Source: Anaerolineae bacterium
GTDB taxonomy: Bacteria; Chloroflexota; Anaerolineae; JAFGEY01
Reading direction: 5' to 3'
Assembly (NCBI GenBank): GCA_016783145.1
Contig: JADHXD010000009.1
Location: 1-55,058, forward strand
Length of the DNA: 55,058 bases
Shown here: positions 8,162-17,806 of the stretch, piece after piece
Layout of the letters: each line of letters starts with the position of its first letter
Numbering within the stretch: the first letter of the stretch is position 1
Translations under genes and position numbers: made by a program
The notes under the pieces: generated by a model
Seen by the model: the letters and a program-made list of their open reading frames with translations, nothing else
The model's database searches: none
Told to the model about the DNA's origin: nothing

Positions 8162-9035
8162 ATGGGTAGCCGAAGCACGCCAAGCCCTGGCGGCGGACAA
8201 CCGCCTGGTCGCGCGGGGGTACTTGAGACGAGCGGCGGCGGCAGCGCCCGATCGACTGGACATCTGGCTGGATCTGTACGAGGTGACCGAGCTGCCCGCG
8301 GATCGCAAGCGGTGCCTGGAGCGCATCACGGCTCTCGATCCGGGCAATGTCGAGGCGAGATCCGCCCTGGAAGAGATCCTGCAGAAAGAAGCGGAGGAGG
8401 AGGAGGCCGCTGCCGCATCGGAAGCAGCAGCCGACGCGGCCTCCGCGCCCGATCCCACCGCACAGGCAGACGGGCCTCCCCCCAAAGCTGAATGGATGGG
8501 CGTCCGGCTCGACATCAGCGATGAGATGCGGCGGCAGTGGGATGAGGCAAGCGCCGCGGGCGAGCCGCTGTACTGTATCAACCACGAGCATCGCGAGACC
8601 GCGCTGCGCTGCAACCGCTGCGGCGCGCCGATCTGTGCCTCGTGTGCCGTACGCACGCCGGTGGGCTTTCGATGCGCGGAATGCATCCGCGCACAGCAGT
8701 CCATCTTTTTCACGGTGCGTTGGTCCGACTATCCGATCGCCGCATTGATCGCGCTCTTGTTAGCCGTCCCTGCCGCTGCCGTGGCCGGGATGGTCGGCTG
8801 GTGGTTTGCGCTGATCATCAGCCCGCTGGCCGGCGGGCTGATCGGGGCGATCGTTCACCGGGCCATCGGCAGGCGGCGCGGACGGTGGATGTGGTTGATG
8901 GTCGGCGCGTGCATGGTCCTGGGTGCGCTGGTCGTCTGGCTCGCCACGCCCTCGGCGCTGATCGCGGTCGGGATCCACACCTTTACCGCGACGAGCGCGG
9001 CTGTCGGCGTGTTGCGGCTGAGGGGCCCGCGCTAG
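8145..9035 (+). CDS. B-box-type zinc finger membrane protein
   Basis: A 296-aa protein. Residues 1-85 are helical and TPR-like (RGYLRRAAAAAPDRLDIWLDL), followed by an acidic/Ala-rich linker. A B-box-like zinc site follows: CINHEHRETALRCNRCGAPICASCAVR with a further CAECI, giving a Cys/His array. The C-terminal 120 residues contain three to four hydrophobic segments. Bacterial proteins of this layout (B-box plus membrane helices) are common in Chloroflexota and Actinobacteria but have no settled function. It overlaps the end of nadK by 17 bases, so it is in the same operon. The start ATG at 8145 has AGGAAGG upstream. Confidence 0.75.
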   Translation: MPQVDEWVAEARQALAADNRLVARGYLRRAAAAAPDRLDIWLDLYEVTELPADRKRCLERITALDPGNVEARSALEEILQKEAEEEEAAAASEAAADAASAPDPTAQADGPPPKAEWMGVRLDISDEMRRQWDEASAAGEPLYCINHEHRETALRCNRCGAPICASCAVRTPVGFRCAECIRAQQSIFFTVRWSDYPIAALIALLLAVPAAAVAGMVGWWFALIISPLAGGLIGAIVHRAIGRRRGRWMWLMVGACMVLGALVVWLATPSALIAVGIHTFTATSAAVGVLRLRGPR

Positions 9036-9066
9036 GACCTCAAACGAGGAGCAGCAGAACGTCAAG

Positions 9067-10824
9067 ATGCTAGCTGAACTGACGATCACCAACTTTGCGA
9101 TTATCGAGCACCTTCACCTCCGCTTCGCCTCTGGATTGAGCATCTTTACTGGAGAGACAGGAGCAGGCAAGTCGATCATCATCGACGCGGTCAGCCTGCT
9201 GCTGGGTGGGCGCGCGGACAGCGCGGTCATCCGCACCGGCGCACGACAGGCAACGGTCGAGGGCATCTTTTACCTCTCCCCTGGAGAACGCGCCACACTA
9301 GACCCCATGTTGCAGCAGGATGCGCTGCAGAACGAAGACCCCAATGTCTTGATCCTGGCCCGGGAGATCCGTCGCAGCGGGCACAATATCTGCCGGGTGA
9401 ACGGGCGCGCGGTCCGATTGAGCGCGGTGGAGACACTCGGACGCTGCCTGGTGGACATTCACGGACAGAGCGAGCACCTCTCGCTGCTCTATGAACGCGC
9501 GCACCTGGACTTTCTCGATCGCTACGGCGGCCTGCAGGACGAGCGAGCGGCCCTTTCAGAGCAGGTGCACGCCCTGCGCGAGCTGCGCCGCGAACTGGCA
9601 GACCTGTCAAACAGCGAGCGCGAGCTGAGCAGGCGAGTGGACCTGCTGCGCTACCAGATAGACGAGATCCGCGCTGCCCACCTTCAGCCAGGAGAAGACG
9701 AGTCTCTGGTCCAGGAGCGCAACCGGCTGGCAAACGCCGAGAAACTGATGGACGCCTGCAGTGAGGCCCTGTCCCTGTTGAGCGAAGGGGGGGGAGAGCA
9801 GGGCACCGCTGCCGACCTGCTCGGGCAGGCCGTGCGCGCGCTGAGCGGCCTGGCCCGCATCGACCCGCAGATGGAAGCACAGTACCAGCTCGCTCAAGCG
9901 CTGGAGTATCAGCTTGACGACCTGATCCAGACCCTGCGCGACTACCAGGGTGAGATCGAGTTCAACCCCAGCCGCCTGAACCGGGTCGAGGAGCGGCTGA
10001 ACCTCATCCGGCGCCTGCAGCGCAAGTACGGGGATGGCATCGAGGATGTGCTGGCCTTTGGCGAGCAGGCCGCGGCAGAGCTGGAACGAATCGAGCACAG
10101 CGAAGAGCGGATCGCCGAGCTGCAGACGATGGAAGGGGCGCTGCTGATTCGGATCGGGGAGATGGGCGCCGTCCTGTCCGCACACCGGCGGGAAGCTGGC
10201 GCGCACCTGGCTGCAGCGGTGGAGGCGGAGCTGAATGAACTTCGCATGGAAGGCGCCCGGTTCGGCGTAGATGTCTCCTGGGCGGAAAAAGAGGACGGCG
10301 CTCGCGTCGAGCGACCTCCCCAGGACATCGAGGCCTCACCGGGACGGTATGCATTCGACGCGAGCGGCCTGGATCGGGTCGCGTTCTTGATTGCCCCCAA
10401 CATCGGAGAGCCGCTCAAACCGATGGCCAAGGTCGCATCTGGTGGGGAAACCTCACGCCTGATGCTGGCCCTCAAGACGGCCCTCTCGCGGGCGGATCAG
10501 ATCCTCACGCTGATCTTTGACGAGATCGATCAGGGCATTGGCGGGCGCGTCGGCGGCGTCGTGGGCCTCAAACTCCGGAACCTCTCCCGAGCCGACGGTG
10601 ACACGGGACGCCAGGTGTTCTGTGTCACGCACCTGCCCCAGTTGGCCGGGTATGCCGACGTCCATTTGCACGTGCGCAAGACCGTCTCCGAGGGACGGAC
10701 CAAGACGGTGGTCGAAGCTCTGGATGGGGAGGCACGGATCCGAGAGCTGGCGCAGATGCTGGGTGGTGAGAGCGACAGCACCCGGCAGACGGCCATCGAA
10801 CTGCTGGCTCTGAAGGACAGATAG
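9067..10824 (+). CDS. recN: DNA repair protein RecN
   Basis: SMC-like ATPase acting in recombinational double-strand-break repair, 585 aa. N-terminal half: LTITNFAIIEHLHL and Walker A GETGAGKSIIIDA near residue 32, followed by the RecN hallmark DIHGQSEHLSLL. The middle (about 155-380) is coiled coil rich in E, L and R. The C-terminal half has the signature ASGGETSRLMLALK and Walker B LIFDEIDQGIGGRV, with CVTHLPQLA after it. The ATG at 9067 follows AACGAGGAG. Its TAG stop abuts the stop codon of the convergent next gene with no spacer. Confidence 0.96.
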   Translation: MLAELTITNFAIIEHLHLRFASGLSIFTGETGAGKSIIIDAVSLLLGGRADSAVIRTGARQATVEGIFYLSPGERATLDPMLQQDALQNEDPNVLILAREIRRSGHNICRVNGRAVRLSAVETLGRCLVDIHGQSEHLSLLYERAHLDFLDRYGGLQDERAALSEQVHALRELRRELADLSNSERELSRRVDLLRYQIDEIRAAHLQPGEDESLVQERNRLANAEKLMDACSEALSLLSEGGGEQGTAADLLGQAVRALSGLARIDPQMEAQYQLAQALEYQLDDLIQTLRDYQGEIEFNPSRLNRVEERLNLIRRLQRKYGDGIEDVLAFGEQAAAELERIEHSEERIAELQTMEGALLIRIGEMGAVLSAHRREAGAHLAAAVEAELNELRMEGARFGVDVSWAEKEDGARVERPPQDIEASPGRYAFDASGLDRVAFLIAPNIGEPLKPMAKVASGGETSRLMLALKTALSRADQILTLIFDEIDQGIGGRVGGVVGLKLRNLSRADGDTGRQVFCVTHLPQLAGYADVHLHVRKTVSEGRTKTVVEALDGEARIRELAQMLGGESDSTRQTAIELLALKDR

Positions 10825-11616
10825 CTAACCCTCGCTGCTAAGGCCGGTCAGCAGGTCCGCAACCGATCGCCGCAGCTCCTGTCGGTCCCCTATCCACTCC
10901 AGGGCGGTTTGGGCCAGCAGCGCCTCGATCCCCGTTCCACGATGCGCATCACCTACGTCCAGGGTCCAGTTCGCCGCACCTTGGGCGCGCAGCAGGCACA
11001 ACCGGCCGATGATCTCCCCATCCTTTTCCGCCACAAGGCACATGTCTCTATCTGCGCCGGCAGGTCCCCCGAGCGGGTCCAACTCCCCCACCTGGCGCAC
11101 CTGCACCCACGAGCCGTCCAGGGCGTGCAGCCCGCGGTCGATCGGCCGGCCAAAGAAACGGTCGGCCCAGCGGAAAGGCACCCCCGCTGCCTCCGCCACC
11201 TGCTTGTCGGTGATCGCGTCGCCCACCAAGAGGCAGTCGCCGGGGCGCGCCTCAAATGCGCACAGTGCGTTGAGGACAAAGCCGGGCCGGGGTTTCCGGT
11301 TGGGACAGTCGATGGCGTATTCGGGTACCGCACCGCCCGGCATATGGGGACACAGGTAGGATGCGGAGACAGGAACGGGCAGGAGGTCGATCACTCGCTG
11401 CTGCACAGCGTGGGCCTGCGCTTCGGTGAGATAGCCGGCGCCGACGCCGCCCTGGTTGGTGACGATCACCAGGCGCCACCCGTCGGACACATACCGGGAG
11501 AGGACGGCCTCCACGCCGGGCAGCAGTTCGACCTCATCCGGCGCATTCGGCGGCCGGCGGCCGAGCGTGCGGTTGAGTGTCCCATCCCGATCCAGAAAGA
11601 GCAGACGTACCGGCAC
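10825..11616 (-). CDS. HAD-IIIA phosphatase fused to a GNAT-like domain
   Basis: A 263-aa fusion. Residues 1-170 are a GmhB/HisB-N-type HAD-IIIA phosphatase: nucleophile motif LFLDRDGTLN, TNQGG motif, CPHMPGG...DCPNRKP zinc-loop-like cysteines and GDAITDKQVAEAAG. These enzymes dephosphorylate sugar bisphosphates such as heptose-1,7-bisphosphate. Residues about 185-263 look like a short GNAT acyltransferase (CLVAEKDGEIIGRLCLL and the acyl-CoA loop HRGTGIEALL). Fusion of these two domains is unusual; the substrate cannot be read from the sequence. It shares the strand of the WecG/M42 cluster and may belong to surface-sugar metabolism. Confidence 0.8.
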   Translation of the reverse strand: MPVRLLFLDRDGTLNRTLGRRPPNAPDEVELLPGVEAVLSRYVSDGWRLVIVTNQGGVGAGYLTEAQAHAVQQRVIDLLPVPVSASYLCPHMPGGAVPEYAIDCPNRKPRPGFVLNALCAFEARPGDCLLVGDAITDKQVAEAAGVPFRWADRFFGRPIDRGLHALDGSWVQVRQVGELDPLGGPAGADRDMCLVAEKDGEIIGRLCLLRAQGAANWTLDVGDAHRGTGIEALLAQTALEWIGDRQELRRSVADLLTGLSSEG

Positions 11617-11641
11617 GATAGCCCTCCCAGAAGATCAGCGG

Positions 11642-11735
11642 CATAGGGATGCCGCCGCTACGCTGTGCGTATGAACATAGGGATGCCGCTGCTACGCTGT
11701 GCCTATGAACATACAGATGCCGCTGCTCCGGTTTG
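11642..11735. repeat. 34-bp direct repeats, almost three copies
   Basis: Units starting CATAGGGATGCCGC at 11642 and 11676, and a diverged copy (CATACAGATGCCGC) at 11710, spaced exactly 34 bp. They fill the gap between the HAD-GNAT gene and the M42 peptidase gene. Confidence 0.85.
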
Positions 11736-11784
11736 TTTGCGAAACAGGGAGGCAGATGTTGCGCCCGGCGCGCGCGACGACAGG

Positions 11785-12837
11785 TCAGTCTGCCAGCAGG
11801 TAGGTCACTGCCAAGCGTGCCGTATGCAGAAGCGAGTCCTGGTGCGTGCGTTCGAACGCGTGCGAGGCGTCCACCCCCGGCCCGATCAACCCCACCACCA
11901 GGTCAGCCCCCGCTCGCAGGGCCGCGCTCCCGTCAGACCCGTAGTACGGATAGACATCCACCTTGTACGGGATGTCGTGCTCCTGGCACAGGGCAACCAG
12001 CTTGCGGCGCACGTGCAGGTCGTACGGTCCCGAGCTGTCCTTGGCACAGATGCTCACCGTATACTCGTCGCTGTTCTGCCCGTCGCCCAACGCACCCATA
12101 TCGACGACGAGCAGCTCCCTGACCTCCTCAGGGATGCCAGATGCCGCCCCGTGGCCCACCTCCTCGTACGGACTGACGTAAAAGGTGGTCGTTTGTGCCG
12201 GTTCGAGATCCGCATCCACCAGTGCCTTGGCTGCGGCCAGCATGATCGCTACCCCCGCCTTGTCGTCCAGGTGGCGTGACTTGACGAACCCGCTGGCCGT
12301 GACCGTGGTCCGCGGGTCAAAGGAGACAAAGTCACCGACCTCGATGCCCAGATCGCGCGTCTCCTGAGCGGAGGCCGTGCGCTCGTCGAGGCGGACCTCG
12401 ACATCGTTTGCGGTATGTTTCACGCTGGCCAGCTCATCCCGTCCGTAGGTGTGGACAGCGGTCTTGTGTGCCAGGACCGTCCCAGTGTAGCACCGGCCAT
12501 CGGCGGTCTCAACGGTGCAGTACTCCCCCTCGACCGTCTGCCACAGGTACCCGCCCAGCGCGGTGAGCTTGAGACGGCCATCCACCTTGATCTCTTTGAC
12601 CATCGCTCCCAGCGTGTCCACGTGGCCAGACAGGGCACGCGGACGCGAGCGAGAGCGCCCCTGCAGCGTTGCCAGCACAGCGCCCTTGTTGGTCTGTTCG
12701 GTCGGCAGTCCCAATGCATCAAACGCGCTCTCTGCCAGGACAACCGCTGCCCCGGTGTTCCCCGTGGGGCTGGGGGTGCGCAACAGGCGTACCAGGTGGT
12801 CCGTCAAGTAGTCGATGTCGATCTCGAAGCGGGGCAT
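11785..12837 (-). CDS. M42 family metallo-aminopeptidase
   Basis: A 350-aa M42 (FrvX/glutamyl aminopeptidase, PepA-like) zinc exopeptidase. Metal ligands expected for the family are visible: SGHVDTLG (His/Asp), HLDDKAGVAI (bridging Asp), SPYEEVGHGA (Glu pair), VDMGALG and the C-terminal DASHAFERTH. These cytosolic enzymes form large tetrahedral particles that trim peptides. The ATG at 12837 has AGGAG upstream. It is 9 bp after the glycosyltransferase gene on the same strand, so it is probably co-transcribed. Confidence 0.9.
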   Translation of the reverse strand: MPRFEIDIDYLTDHLVRLLRTPSPTGNTGAAVVLAESAFDALGLPTEQTNKGAVLATLQGRSRSRPRALSGHVDTLGAMVKEIKVDGRLKLTALGGYLWQTVEGEYCTVETADGRCYTGTVLAHKTAVHTYGRDELASVKHTANDVEVRLDERTASAQETRDLGIEVGDFVSFDPRTTVTASGFVKSRHLDDKAGVAIMLAAAKALVDADLEPAQTTTFYVSPYEEVGHGAASGIPEEVRELLVVDMGALGDGQNSDEYTVSICAKDSSGPYDLHVRRKLVALCQEHDIPYKVDVYPYYGSDGSAALRAGADLVVGLIGPGVDASHAFERTHQDSLLHTARLAVTYLLAD

Positions 12838-12846
12838 GTCGTTCTC

Positions 12847-13605
12847 CTATGAATGGGGTCCACGCGTTCCGCTCGCGCTCCGACGGAAGCGCTGCCAAAA
12901 GACCAGCCAGGCTGCGTGAGGCAAGGCCAGCATGCGGCGCCAACGCCGCGGCTCGTGGATCAACCGGTACAGCCACTCCAGGCCCGCGCGCCGCATCCAC
13001 GGTGGCGCTCGCCTTTGCACGCCGACCACAAAGTCGAAAGCCCCGCCCACTCCCATCGCCACCGCTGCGCCGGTTCTACCCTGATTGCGGGCGATCCACT
13101 TTTCCTGCGGCGCGTGGGGATAGGCGACGAGCAGCACGTCTGTACCTGCCTCTCGCACGGCAGCGGCGATGCCCTCCTCCTTCAAAGAGGGCGACCCCGC
13201 GAGCGTGCCACTGACCATCAGGTCAGGCCAGCGAGAGGAGAGGACCTCGGCCGCTCGTTCCGCGACGCCGGGCGCGGCACCGAGCAAGAACAAGCGGAAT
13301 CCTCGTTGCGCGCACAGTTCAGCCACGCGGTAGATGCCATCCGACCCGGTCACGCGCTCGTGAAGCGGGTGTCCGAGCCAGCGCGCGGCCCACAGAACGC
13401 CCGCGCTATCCGGCACGTTGAGCGTGGTGTGGCGCAGTACCTCGGCAAACGCCGGGTCACGTCGGGCAGTCATCAGGTACTCGATGTTCACGGTAGCGAT
13501 GTGGCAGACCTCTCGCCGCACCACGAAACCAGCCAGGGCCTCCAGCATCTCTGGGAAAGAGAGGTCATGCACCCGGACACCGAGGATCTCAACAAAGGGA
13601 GGCAT
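12847..13605 (-). CDS. WecG/TagA/CpsF family glycosyltransferase
   Basis: A 252-aa GT26 enzyme that adds an N-acetyl-hexosamine-type sugar to a polyprenyl-linked carrier during wall or exopolysaccharide synthesis. Family motifs: ILGVRVHDLSF, HIATVNIEYL, NVPDSAGVLWAARWLG, RVTGSDGI, FLLGAAPGVAE and PHAPQEKWIARN followed by GVGGAFDFVVG. The C-terminus is basic and amphipathic (RRWRRMLALPHAAWLVFWQRFRR), suited to membrane association. It lies between the HAS-barrel gene and the M42 gene in a minus-strand operon. Other polysaccharide genes are at 42.7-45.3 kb. Confidence 0.92.
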   Translation of the reverse strand: MPPFVEILGVRVHDLSFPEMLEALAGFVVRREVCHIATVNIEYLMTARRDPAFAEVLRHTTLNVPDSAGVLWAARWLGHPLHERVTGSDGIYRVAELCAQRGFRLFLLGAAPGVAERAAEVLSSRWPDLMVSGTLAGSPSLKEEGIAAAVREAGTDVLLVAYPHAPQEKWIARNQGRTGAAVAMGVGGAFDFVVGVQRRAPPWMRRAGLEWLYRLIHEPRRWRRMLALPHAAWLVFWQRFRRSASGTRGPHS

Positions 13606-13623
13606 CGAACCGTTCTCCGCGGC

Positions 13624-14244
13624 TCACAGGCCCGGATCAATGCCGTACAGCACCGTCATCAACCGATCATAGTCGCTCTTGAGCAGGCCGGCCACCGTGC
13701 GGGCGGCGCGCGCCAGCCAGGCCCCGTCCCCCTGGCGCGCGCGGCCTACCTCGCGGATATGTGCGGCGATCAACTGCTCCGGCGGGATCTCGACGGCGCC
13801 CAGCAAGAGGCGCAGGTAGGTGAGCTGTTCGGTGAACGTCCTGATCTGCTCGGGGGAACATGCACGGACAGAGTAGTGCAGCGGCGGGGGCTGAGGGGGC
13901 AGGTATTGGAGCACGCGCGTGCCTTCCACACAGCCTACCAGGCGAGCGGTGAACTCTGTGCGGAGCGTACGCTGTAGTTGTGGGTGCTCCCGGTAGATCG
14001 CCTCATCATACACCCCTTCTGTACTGCGCCGCACCGCTCGGCGTCCTGGATCAGGGCTGGCAGTGGTGCCGTGGCACACGATGCCATAGATCCGTGATGC
14101 CGGGCCAGTTTCCACGTACACCAGCCGCCCCAGCTCGGGAGGGCGATGCAGCTCAAAGCTCTCGCCGCGAAAGAGCGTCGTTTCGGTCTCGATGATCTCG
14201 CCGATGCGGTCCGGTGCCTGGGCTTCCGCGCGGAACTCGTCCAT
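13624..14244 (-). CDS. HAS-barrel domain protein next to nurA
   Basis: A 206-aa protein whose N-terminal segment (RIGEIIETETTLFRGESFEL, then LGRLVYVE and RIYGIV) resembles the HAS-barrel found at the N-terminus of HerA helicases. The C-terminal half is helical and has no P-loop, so the HerA ATPase module is missing. It follows nurA, and NurA-HerA pairs process DNA ends. I chose the ATG at 14244, which has a GGTGGGAG upstream; an in-frame TTG at 14301 would add 19 residues but lacks a ribosome-binding site. It may be a NurA regulator or an adaptor for a HerA encoded elsewhere. Confidence 0.65.
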   Translation of the reverse strand: MDEFRAEAQAPDRIGEIIETETTLFRGESFELHRPPELGRLVYVETGPASRIYGIVCHGTTASPDPGRRAVRRSTEGVYDEAIYREHPQLQRTLRTEFTARLVGCVEGTRVLQYLPPQPPPLHYSVRACSPEQIRTFTEQLTYLRLLLGAVEIPPEQLIAAHIREVGRARQGDGAWLARAARTVAGLLKSDYDRLMTVLYGIDPGL

Positions 14245-14319
14245 CTCTGCTGTCTCCCACCTGGCTCGACCAGAGACCCAATTCGCGTTACTGAGGGTCA
14301 AGCGATGAGGTCGGGCCGG

Positions 14320-15492
14320 TCATACCCCTCGACTGCGCTTGCTGCGGTCTTTGGCCGAGCGAAGATAGAAGCGACCTTTGTCGGCCAGAGCTTGCTCAAC
14401 GAGCTCACCCACGGCCTGCCGGTCGGCTGTCGAGATCACGGCTTGCTCGTGCGCTTCGATCAGGACAGGCGGATAGGGTGGGTACTGACCACTCCGCCGA
14501 CACTGGTCAACCACCGTGCTGTGAACCAGCTCAAGCATCGATGGGTCATCCAGCACCCACTGCGGGGCCTCAATACGGGCGATCTCTCCCTCCACATCGA
14601 GGTAGAAGAACTGAATCCGGTGTGCCCGATACCGCTCGAGGATCGCGGACTGGCTGGCGAATATGTCGGACCGGTCTCCGGGGCGCAGCAGCCCACGGTA
14701 GAGATCGCGATCCCACAGGCCGCCCATAAACCGGCATAGAACCTGCTCCCCCGTCTCTTGCGGGCAGCGCGCGCAATCTGCGGACTCGCGATCGCACAGC
14801 ATCAGGCGCAGGCTGTTGATCACGTCGTGACTTCCCGGATAGCTGATATAGCTGGCGACCGGGATCTGGGCGTCACGAAACGCGTCCATGGCCTCCAACA
14901 ACTGCCTCAGATACTCGTCCCGGATACTTTGGTCTTCGTTCTGCAGGTCCCAAAAGATCAGGGAGCCGTCGCGCAAGGCGACAAGCGGAGGCGCAGCACA
15001 CCGCGCCGCGGCCAATAGGCCGTCGATCTCGTCCATCCCCATGCGGATGCCGAGGCGCGTACCCTCGATCGGTATCCGCTTCTCCAGGTGGTCAAAGTAC
15101 AGCTCGCTTTCCTCATAGAAAAAGTGCCCTTGTGCCCAGAGGAGGGCATCTGGCGCTGCGCCGTAGGTGAGCAGGGCGTGTCCAATGTTCAGCACATAGT
15201 ACCGTACTGGGCTGTGGCGGTCTGGGGGGATGGTCGAACCGTCCGCGGCGACGACGCTCCAGTCCTCAGGAAGCGCCGTCACAGGGTAGGTGCCGGCCAG
15301 TGTGTGAATGGGCTCGGCAACCAACCAGGGGATTTTCGTGGTTCGCTGCTGCAGCTTGCGGCGCAGCACCTGAGGATCGGCCCGCTGCAGGAAATTCCTC
15401 GCCTCAGCAAGCTGCTGAGCTGAGATGGCATCGGGCAGATCGACCGCCATCGCCTCAACCCGCCGGTACAGCGTATCCATGTCGAGCGGCAC
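14320..15492 (-). CDS. nurA: NurA-domain 5'-3' nuclease
   Basis: A 390-aa NurA-family nuclease. The conserved RNase H-like acidic site is visible at WSVVAADGSTIPP (Asp84) with the second motif VALRDGSLIF downstream, then helices leading to FFYLDVEGEIARIE and a C-terminal HEQAVIS. NurA resects DNA ends with HerA. The start GTG at 15492 has GGGAG six bases upstream; an ATG lies four codons further in. The next gene downstream encodes a HAS-barrel protein rather than a full HerA. A cysteine cluster (CDRESADCARCPQETGEQVLC, residues near 230-250) is an uncommon addition and could bind metal. Confidence 0.85.
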   Translation of the reverse strand: MPLDMDTLYRRVEAMAVDLPDAISAQQLAEARNFLQRADPQVLRRKLQQRTTKIPWLVAEPIHTLAGTYPVTALPEDWSVVAADGSTIPPDRHSPVRYYVLNIGHALLTYGAAPDALLWAQGHFFYEESELYFDHLEKRIPIEGTRLGIRMGMDEIDGLLAAARCAAPPLVALRDGSLIFWDLQNEDQSIRDEYLRQLLEAMDAFRDAQIPVASYISYPGSHDVINSLRLMLCDRESADCARCPQETGEQVLCRFMGGLWDRDLYRGLLRPGDRSDIFASQSAILERYRAHRIQFFYLDVEGEIARIEAPQWVLDDPSMLELVHSTVVDQCRRSGQYPPYPPVLIEAHEQAVISTADRQAVGELVEQALADKGRFYLRSAKDRSKRSRGV

Positions 15493-15576
15493 GTCAGGCT
15501 CCCATTTCGGTCGGCCGGCTGCCCCGCAACCCTACAGATCGCCCCCTCGGTCGGCAGGGCAGCCGGCTGGCCCGTG

Positions 15577-17115
15577 TTACTTGGCAAAGTCCACGGCCCT
15601 CGTCTCGCGAATGACCGTCACCTTGATCTGCCCAGGGTACTGCAGAGAGTCTTCGACCCGGCGGGCCACATCCTTGGAGAGCTGGATGGCTGCCAGATCA
15701 TCGATGTCATCGGGCTTGACGATGATGCGGATCTCACGACCAGCCTGGATCGCGTATGACTGGGAGACCCCATCAAACGAGTCGGCGATGTCCTCCAGCC
15801 CCTTGACCCGCTTGAGATAGTTTTCCAGGCTCTCGCGACGCGCTCCCGGACGGGCTCCCGATATGGCGTCAGCGGCCTCGACCAGGATCGCCTCCAGGCA
15901 CTGTGGCTCGCTTTCTCCGTGATGCGCGGCAACACAGTTGATCACCCGTGCCGATCGACCGTACCTCTGCGCCAGATCGGCGCCGATGGCTGCGTGAGGG
16001 CCTTCCACGTCGTGATCCACGGCCTTGCCGATATCGTGAAGCAGCCCCCCTTCCTTGGCCAGGGCCACGTTAGCCCCCAGCTCGGAGGCCATCATCCCGG
16101 CCAAATGGGCGGTCTGAATCGAGTGCAGCAGGACGTTCTGACCGTAGCTGGTCCGGAACTTGAGGCGTCCCAAGAGCTTGACCAGCTCGGGGTGAACGCC
16201 TGGCACGCCCACATCCAACACGGCCTGCTCTCCCTCCTCGCGGATGGTGGCATTCACCTCTTCGGTGGCCTTTTCCATGATTTTCTCGATCCGGCCTGGG
16301 TGGATGCGGCCGTCTGTCACCAGCCTGCTGACGGCAATGCGAGCGATCTCGCGGCGCACCGGATCAAAGCTGGACAGGATGATCGCCTCTGGCGTGTCAT
16401 CGACGATGACGTCCACACCGGTCGCTTTCTCAATGGCGCGGATGTTGCGACCGCTCCGTCCGATGATCCGTCCTTTCATGTCATCATTGGGCAGCGAGAC
16501 CATAGCCACCGTGGTCTCTGCGACCTGCTCTGCCGCGCAACGCTGGATGGCGAGGGTGACGATCTCTCTCGCCTTCTGATCGGCCTGGCGCTTGGCCTCG
16601 TTCTCGACCTGGCGAATGATCCGCGCCATCTCGTCCCTGGTCTGGGCTTCCACTTCTTTGAGTAGCTGCTCCCTGGCCTCCTCCCGCGAGAGATTGGCGA
16701 CGCGTTCCAGCTCTGCTGTCTGCTCGGTATGCAGTCCTTCGATCTCGTTCTTGAGCTTGTCGATGCGGCTTTGGCGCTTGTTGAGCGCACCCTCACGCTC
16801 TTCGAGTCGGTCTATGCGTGTATCCAGCGCCTCTCGCCGCTGCTGGATCCGCTCATCTTCTCGTCGCAGCTCCTGAAGCCTCTTTTGCGCGTCGCTCTCT
16901 GCCTGATTGCGTCTGGCCAACGCCCCCTTTTCTGCCGCCAGCTCTATCTCTTTGGATCGGGTCTGAGCGTCCTCCAGCAACTTGGCCGCCGTCAGGTTTG
17001 TGCGCTCCAACTTGGACCGGGAAAGAACGCGTTCGACAAGGACCACAGTTGCACCGCCGATCAACACGCCGATCACGCCAGCGACGACGACCCATATTCC
17101 GCCTATTCCTCCCAT
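15577..17115 (-). CDS. rny: ribonuclease Y
   Basis: Membrane-anchored endoribonuclease that starts mRNA decay, 512 aa. Order of domains: one N-terminal transmembrane helix ([20 protein letters not shown]), a long coiled coil (about 30-200), a KH domain with the loop [15 protein letters not shown], and an HD domain with [12 protein letters not shown], followed by HHGE. The conserved [19 protein letters not shown] stretch confirms the family. The ATG at 17115 is preceded by AAGGAGAG; an upstream open extension is not needed. It overlaps recX by 13 bases. Confidence 0.96.
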   Translation of the reverse strand: MGGIGGIWVVVAGVIGVLIGGATVVLVERVLSRSKLERTNLTAAKLLEDAQTRSKEIELAAEKGALARRNQAESDAQKRLQELRREDERIQQRREALDTRIDRLEEREGALNKRQSRIDKLKNEIEGLHTEQTAELERVANLSREEAREQLLKEVEAQTRDEMARIIRQVENEAKRQADQKAREIVTLAIQRCAAEQVAETTVAMVSLPNDDMKGRIIGRSGRNIRAIEKATGVDVIVDDTPEAIILSSFDPVRREIARIAVSRLVTDGRIHPGRIEKIMEKATEEVNATIREEGEQAVLDVGVPGVHPELVKLLGRLKFRTSYGQNVLLHSIQTAHLAGMMASELGANVALAKEGGLLHDIGKAVDHDVEGPHAAIGADLAQRYGRSARVINCVAAHHGESEPQCLEAILVEAADAISGARPGARRESLENYLKRVKGLEDIADSFDGVSQSYAIQAGREIRIIVKPDDIDDLAAIQLSKDVARRVEDSLQYPGQIKVTVIRETRAVDFAK

Positions 17116-17771
17116 ATACTGCTCTCTCCTTCTTCGATGTCTGGTTCGCCCTCGGCTTGTTCGATGCTCACGCGCTCCCATATCTCCTGAATGACGCTGA
17201 AACCAAAGCCACGTCGCCCCAGGTAGCCACTCAGCTTTCGCCGCAGCGTGGGAGGATCCAGCCCTCGCCACCGTGGAAGCCGCTGCATCGCAGCGCGATA
17301 GGCGCTCTCTGTCTCATCCAGCACTTCAAGAAGGGCATCAACCGTACTGCTGTCGATGCCTTTCTGGTACAGCTCGCGGCGCAAGGCATACGGCCCGCGA
17401 GGCTTGAATTGCTCACGATTCTCGATCCAATATCGGGCAAAGGCCCTGTCGTCAACCAGCCTGGCTCTGGACAGGCGTGCCAGCACCTCCTCCACCGTAG
17501 GTTCCGAGAATCCCTTGTCCTTTAGCCGACGAGCGACCTCAGCCTCGCTCCGAGGGCGGTACGACAAAAAGTTCAGCGCCAGCTCGTACGCCTTCTCTAC
17601 CTCATCCGCCTCCTGCAGAGCAGCGATCTCTTTGTTATCCAGGTACTGGCCCTTGGAGAGCCTGGCAGCCTCTATGGCCGCCAATCCAAAGGCAAACTCG
17701 CCCTCGATAAAGACGTTGGCACGCTCCGGGTTGCGCTTCTGCGCCCGGATCGCCGTGATGCGCCCCGCCAT
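17103..17771 (-). CDS. recX: regulatory protein RecX
   Basis: A 222-aa RecX, an inhibitor/modulator of RecA filaments. The three-helix RecX repeats are recognisable: [20 protein letters not shown], then [15 protein letters not shown], then [11 protein letters not shown] and [12 protein letters not shown]. The N-terminal [20 protein letters not shown] is the usual beta-hairpin start. The ATG at 17771 has a GGGGG stretch eight bases upstream; a TTG 21 bases earlier is less likely. Its end overlaps the rny start and contains the rny ribosome-binding site, so the two are co-transcribed. A terminator-like hairpin sits in front of it. Confidence 0.92.
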   Translation of the reverse strand: MAGRITAIRAQKRNPERANVFIEGEFAFGLAAIEAARLSKGQYLDNKEIAALQEADEVEKAYELALNFLSYRPRSEAEVARRLKDKGFSEPTVEEVLARLSRARLVDDRAFARYWIENREQFKPRGPYALRRELYQKGIDSSTVDALLEVLDETESAYRAAMQRLPRWRGLDPPTLRRKLSGYLGRRGFGFSVIQEIWERVSIEQAEGEPDIEEGESSIWEE

Positions 17772-17806
17772 CCAGCACCCCCATTCTCCCAAGCGGCAGG
17801 AGAAAC

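Noticed and set aside
15515..15566. Terminator between nurA and rny
   Set aside because: CCGGCTGCCC/GGGCAGCCGG pair, but the loop is 32 nt and no U-tract follows.
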